Below are positions 61,407 through 64,000 of a DNA stretch of 64,000 nucleotides, piece by piece. The translations under genes and the position numbers were made by a program. The first letter of the stretch is position 1, and every line of letters starts with the position of its first letter. Source of the stretch: Planctomycetota bacterium (GTDB lineage: Bacteria; Planctomycetota; PLA2; JAEUHO01). The stretch covers positions 1 through 64,000 of the forward strand of contig JANQJW010000024.1 of the NCBI GenBank assembly GCA_028281445.1. The letters are read 5' to 3'. The notes under the pieces were generated by a model that did not search any database, was not told where the DNA came from, and saw nothing but the letters and a program-made list of their open reading frames with translations.

Positions 61407-63659
61407 ATGCGCACCGGACTCGTGATGCTTTGTGCCGCTCTCACTCTGGGAGTGGTCGGACTCGTTCTCACCGCAGGGGATGCTACGTCCTCCGCCCAGG
61501 ATGCCTGGAAGGCCCGGCACGCTGCAAACGTCGTGGCAGAGCTCGAGGCCCGGGATACCGGGCACCTGACGCCCTCCCAACGGGCGCATCGCGCCCGCCT
61601 GCTCGACGAGCTGTCGGCGTACGGCAAGGCGGGGCGTTTCGCGCAGAACGAGGATTTCCCGGGCGAAGCGATTCCGCACCTCATCGACCGGCACGGCACG
61701 CGCTGCGCACTCGCCAACCTGATCGACGTATCGGGCCACGGCGAACTGCTCCAGAGGCTCGCGCGCCGTAACAACATCGCCTTCGTTCCCGAGCTCAAGG
61801 GCGACGTGGGTCTCTCCGGCTGGCTCGACGAGCACGGGCTCACGATCGAGGAGGCGGCCTACATCCAGGGCCCCGGCTTCACCGATCCCGCCTGGCAGGA
61901 CCAGGACACGAACACGCCGACACCCGTCGATCCCGGATCGCCGCCGGACGTGACCACGCCGTCGGCGCCGACGACCGGCGGCCGCGGTCGTGTCGTCACG
62001 GGCGCGGGCGAGGCAACGTGGGACATGTGGTGGCGGCTGAACCGCCACGCGTTCGTGAACTTGCGCGCGCGCTACCACGACGCCGTGGTGACCACGGGCC
62101 GCAAGGGCGACGAGAACGGACGCCGCCCGGATGACGAACAGATCGACAAGCAGGTCGTACCGTTGCTGCGCAAGCTCGCAAGCCAGGGCGACGACCACAT
62201 CCGCTCGACCGCCCTCATGGCCTGGGCCCGCGTCGCACGCGAGCAACACGGCGCCGAGGTCGTCGAAGCGCTGCGCACGTACCTGCGCGATCCGGACAAC
62301 GGCTACCGCGAGCTCATGATCCTGGCGCTCGGCGTCACCCGGCATCCGGATGCGTTGCCGGTCCTCTGCGACATCCTCCTCGACAAGAAGGAGGGGCGCT
62401 CCGTGCTCGGCCAGAAGGAGCGTCTCACGCTGCACATGCGTGGGTACGCGGCGATCGCGCTGGGACAGTGCGGTCAGGCCGGAGCCATCGAGCCGCTGAA
62501 GAAGATGCTCGATGTGCGCAAGAAGAAGATGGCCGATCTCAAGGCCTCGGCCGTCATGGCGCTGGGCACCCTTGCCCGCGACCTCGAGGCGGCAGAGCGC
62601 GACGAGGTCGTCGCCTATCTGCTGAAGGCGCTGAAGAAGGGCCGCTGGTCCGATCCCGTCCTCGCCGCGATTCCTACGGCGATTGCGAATGCCGGCGCGG
62701 AAGAGACGTTCGTCTCGACGTTCCAGCCGATCATGGAGCGCTTCCGCAAGCCCACGTGGGTGCGTCAGTCCGCCATCCTCGGGCTCGCGATGCTGGGGCC
62801 GAAGGCCGACGACGATCTACTCGACACGCTCATCGCGGGCGCCCGGCGCGACCCCGACAACAACGCGCGGCGCTTCGCCATCCTCGGGATCGGGGAGCTG
62901 GCGCGAGCCCAGCCGCCGGCGCCGGACGAAGAAGACCTCAAGAAGGGACCGCGGGCGAAGCTCGGAAAGCGGATCCACACCTACTTCCGTAGCGCCTTCG
63001 ACCGCCGCAGCGTTCAGAAGGCGGACCTCCCGTGGCTCGTGATCTCGGCGTCGTTGTTTGCGCACGGGTATCCGGAGCACGCCCCCTTCGTGAAGAAGCA
63101 GCTCGTCAAGCACGCAACCAAGGACGGTGCCAAGGAGCGCCAGGCGGCGGCTGTCGTGGCGTTGGGGTTGCTCGGCGATCGCAGCGTGCTGCCGGACCTC
63201 GACAAGCTCTACAAGCGCAGCAAGGACAAGATGGTGCGCGGCTATCTCACCGAGACGCTCGGCATGCTTGGTGACAAGTCGCAGCGCGACCGGCTGCTCG
63301 AACGCCTGCGCGAGGACGGCGACGGGCAGGTGCGCTACCGCGCGGCGCTCGGACTCGGCTTCTCAGCCGACGGTGCGATGCTCGATCCGTTGCTGGACGA
63401 GCTGACGACCACGGGCTCGGCGGGCGCGCGTACGGCGCTTTCCCGTGTCGTCGGTGAGCTCGGCGACCGCCGCGCGCTGCCGACGCTCGTCGAAGTGGCA
63501 GGCGACAAGAAGGCGGGGCAGTGGAACCGAATTCGCGCGATCGGAACGATCGGGCTCATCGGCCAGCGGAGCGACCACGCCTGGGTCACCGCGTTCCAGC
63601 GGGGCGTGAACTTCCCGCAGGCAACGCCGACCGTGCGCGTGCTCTTCGGCCTCTACTGA
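61407..63659 (+). CDS. Exported HEAT-repeat protein
   Basis: A 750-residue protein with a signal peptide (LVMLCAALTLGVVGLVLT). Residues ~80-155 hold a small domain seen in exported proteins of environmental bacteria: FPGEAIPHLIDRHGTRCALANLI, ARRNNIAFVPEL, WLDEHGLTIEEAAYIQ. After a Thr/Pro linker come about 12 HEAT/PBS-lyase-type helical repeats, such as LKASAVMALGTLAR, RQSAILGLAMLGP, RYRAALGLGFSAD. No catalytic motif is visible; a scaffold for protein binding is likely. ATG 61407 has GGGAGG upstream; a long upstream extension is rejected. It converges with the next gene, overlapping by 7 bases. Confidence 0.88.
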   Translation: MRTGLVMLCAALTLGVVGLVLTAGDATSSAQDAWKARHAANVVAELEARDTGHLTPSQRAHRARLLDELSAYGKAGRFAQNEDFPGEAIPHLIDRHGTRCALANLIDVSGHGELLQRLARRNNIAFVPELKGDVGLSGWLDEHGLTIEEAAYIQGPGFTDPAWQDQDTNTPTPVDPGSPPDVTTPSAPTTGGRGRVVTGAGEATWDMWWRLNRHAFVNLRARYHDAVVTTGRKGDENGRRPDDEQIDKQVVPLLRKLASQGDDHIRSTALMAWARVAREQHGAEVVEALRTYLRDPDNGYRELMILALGVTRHPDALPVLCDILLDKKEGRSVLGQKERLTLHMRGYAAIALGQCGQAGAIEPLKKMLDVRKKKMADLKASAVMALGTLARDLEAAERDEVVAYLLKALKKGRWSDPVLAAIPTAIANAGAEETFVSTFQPIMERFRKPTWVRQSAILGLAMLGPKADDDLLDTLIAGARRDPDNNARRFAILGIGELARAQPPAPDEEDLKKGPRAKLGKRIHTYFRSAFDRRSVQKADLPWLVISASLFAHGYPEHAPFVKKQLVKHATKDGAKERQAAAVVALGLLGDRSVLPDLDKLYKRSKDKMVRGYLTETLGMLGDKSQRDRLLERLREDGDGQVRYRAALGLGFSADGAMLDPLLDELTTTGSAGARTALSRVVGELGDRRALPTLVEVAGDKKAGQWNRIRAIGTIGLIGQRSDHAWVTAFQRGVNFPQATPTVRVLFGLY

Positions 63660-64000
63660 TTTGCCGACGCTCGAGGCTGTCCGGTCAGCAGGAAGATCGA
63701 CGGCAGGATCGTCAGCGCGGCGATCTGGCTGACGAGCATGGCGACGGCCGTGAGCAAACCGAGGTAGATCGACGGACGGAAGTCCGAGAGCGTCAGCACG
63801 CAGAAGCCTGCGATGATCACGGTGGTCGCGATCCAGATTGCCCGCCCGATCGTTGCGTGACTCCGCACGAGTGCATCCTTGCGTGACGCGCCGTTCTCGA
63901 GCTCGCCGCGGAACCGCACGGTGTACTGAATCGACGCGTCGATGCCGACACCCATGGCGATCGAGGCGATCATCACGGTGACGAGGTCCAAGGTGATGCC
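63653..64000 (-). CDS. C-terminal part of an MMPL/RND-family transporter
   Basis: The last ~115 residues of a minus-strand protein that continues beyond the window. They hold the RND/MMPL C-terminal helices: VTVMIASIAMGVGIDASIQYTVRF, with the conserved Asp in GVGIDASI, ATIGRAIWIATTVIIAGFCVLTLS and LTAVAMLVSQIAALTILPSIFLL. Such proteins export lipids, hopanoids or drugs with proton flow. The amino-terminal side and any partner genes lie past base 64000. Confidence 0.88.
   Translation of the reverse strand, partial: GITLDLVTVMIASIAMGVGIDASIQYTVRFRGELENGASRKDALVRSHATIGRAIWIATTVIIAGFCVLTLSDFRPSIYLGLLTAVAMLVSQIAALTILPSIFLLTGQPRASANQ

Overview
The window is a high-GC bacterial chromosome segment from a Gram-negative organism: it carries a type II secretion operon, lipoproteins with lipoboxes, and a membrane NAD(P) transhydrogenase. 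The gene mix (secreted FGE-like, HEAT-repeat, S41, C45 and BNR-repeat proteins, a ThuA-like lipoprotein, a Tat-exported aminotransferase-like protein, Gfo/Idh/MocA, fused membrane/spermidine-synthase protein) resembles uncultured Planctomycetota or a similar environmental lineage. That placement is an inference, not proven. Codons are strongly G/C-ending from about 10.8 kb onward and visibly less so in the first 10.7 kb.

Region 1 (1-10.7 kb) is the right part of an integrative element inserted at the 3' end of a tRNA-Val(GAC) gene. It carries a tyrosine integrase whose reading frame ends inside the tRNA, a ribbon-helix-helix protein, a terminase-small-subunit-like gene, a primase-polymerase/RepA-like ATPase, an excisionase-like HTH protein, a D12-class adenine methyltransferase paired with an HNH nuclease, and a pentapeptide-TIR effector with small unknown genes. 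No capsid, portal or tail genes are seen. The set looks like a phage satellite (PICI-like) carrying anti-phage cargo. Its left end is not recognisable in the window.

Region 2 (10.8-22.3 kb) has core and accessory genes: a frameshifted BNR-repeat lipoprotein with a Cys-Cys pair in most repeats, alanine dehydrogenase, a MATE exporter, a WYL regulator, miaA, a NadD enzyme fused to a six-helix membrane domain, two small lipoproteins and serS. Region 3 (22.3-30.4 kb) is a minus-strand type II secretion operon gspDEFGHIJ. Region 4 (30.8-44.1 kb) has rpsU, a 1206-residue membrane/spermidine-synthase-like fusion, the three-gene pnt transhydrogenase operon, a large carboxypeptidase-regulatory-like protein, an esterase, rpiB and a TsaC/YrdC-phosphatase fusion. 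Region 5 (44.2-48.8 kb) holds an NtrB/NtrC-like two-component pair and dnaK. Region 6 (48.8-64 kb) holds an EVE-domain protein, a RAYT transposase among its REP elements, a GGDEF response regulator, a transporter/oxidoreductase pair and a run of exported proteins, ending in a partial MMPL/RND transporter.

A family of REP-like palindromes beginning GTAGGGGCGACC is scattered from 17.7 kb onward and absent from the island. One RAYT gene sits between inverted copies. Several host genes take their stop codon from the first bases of the element, and at two borders the gene's stop codon lies inside a perfect hairpin next to the REP.
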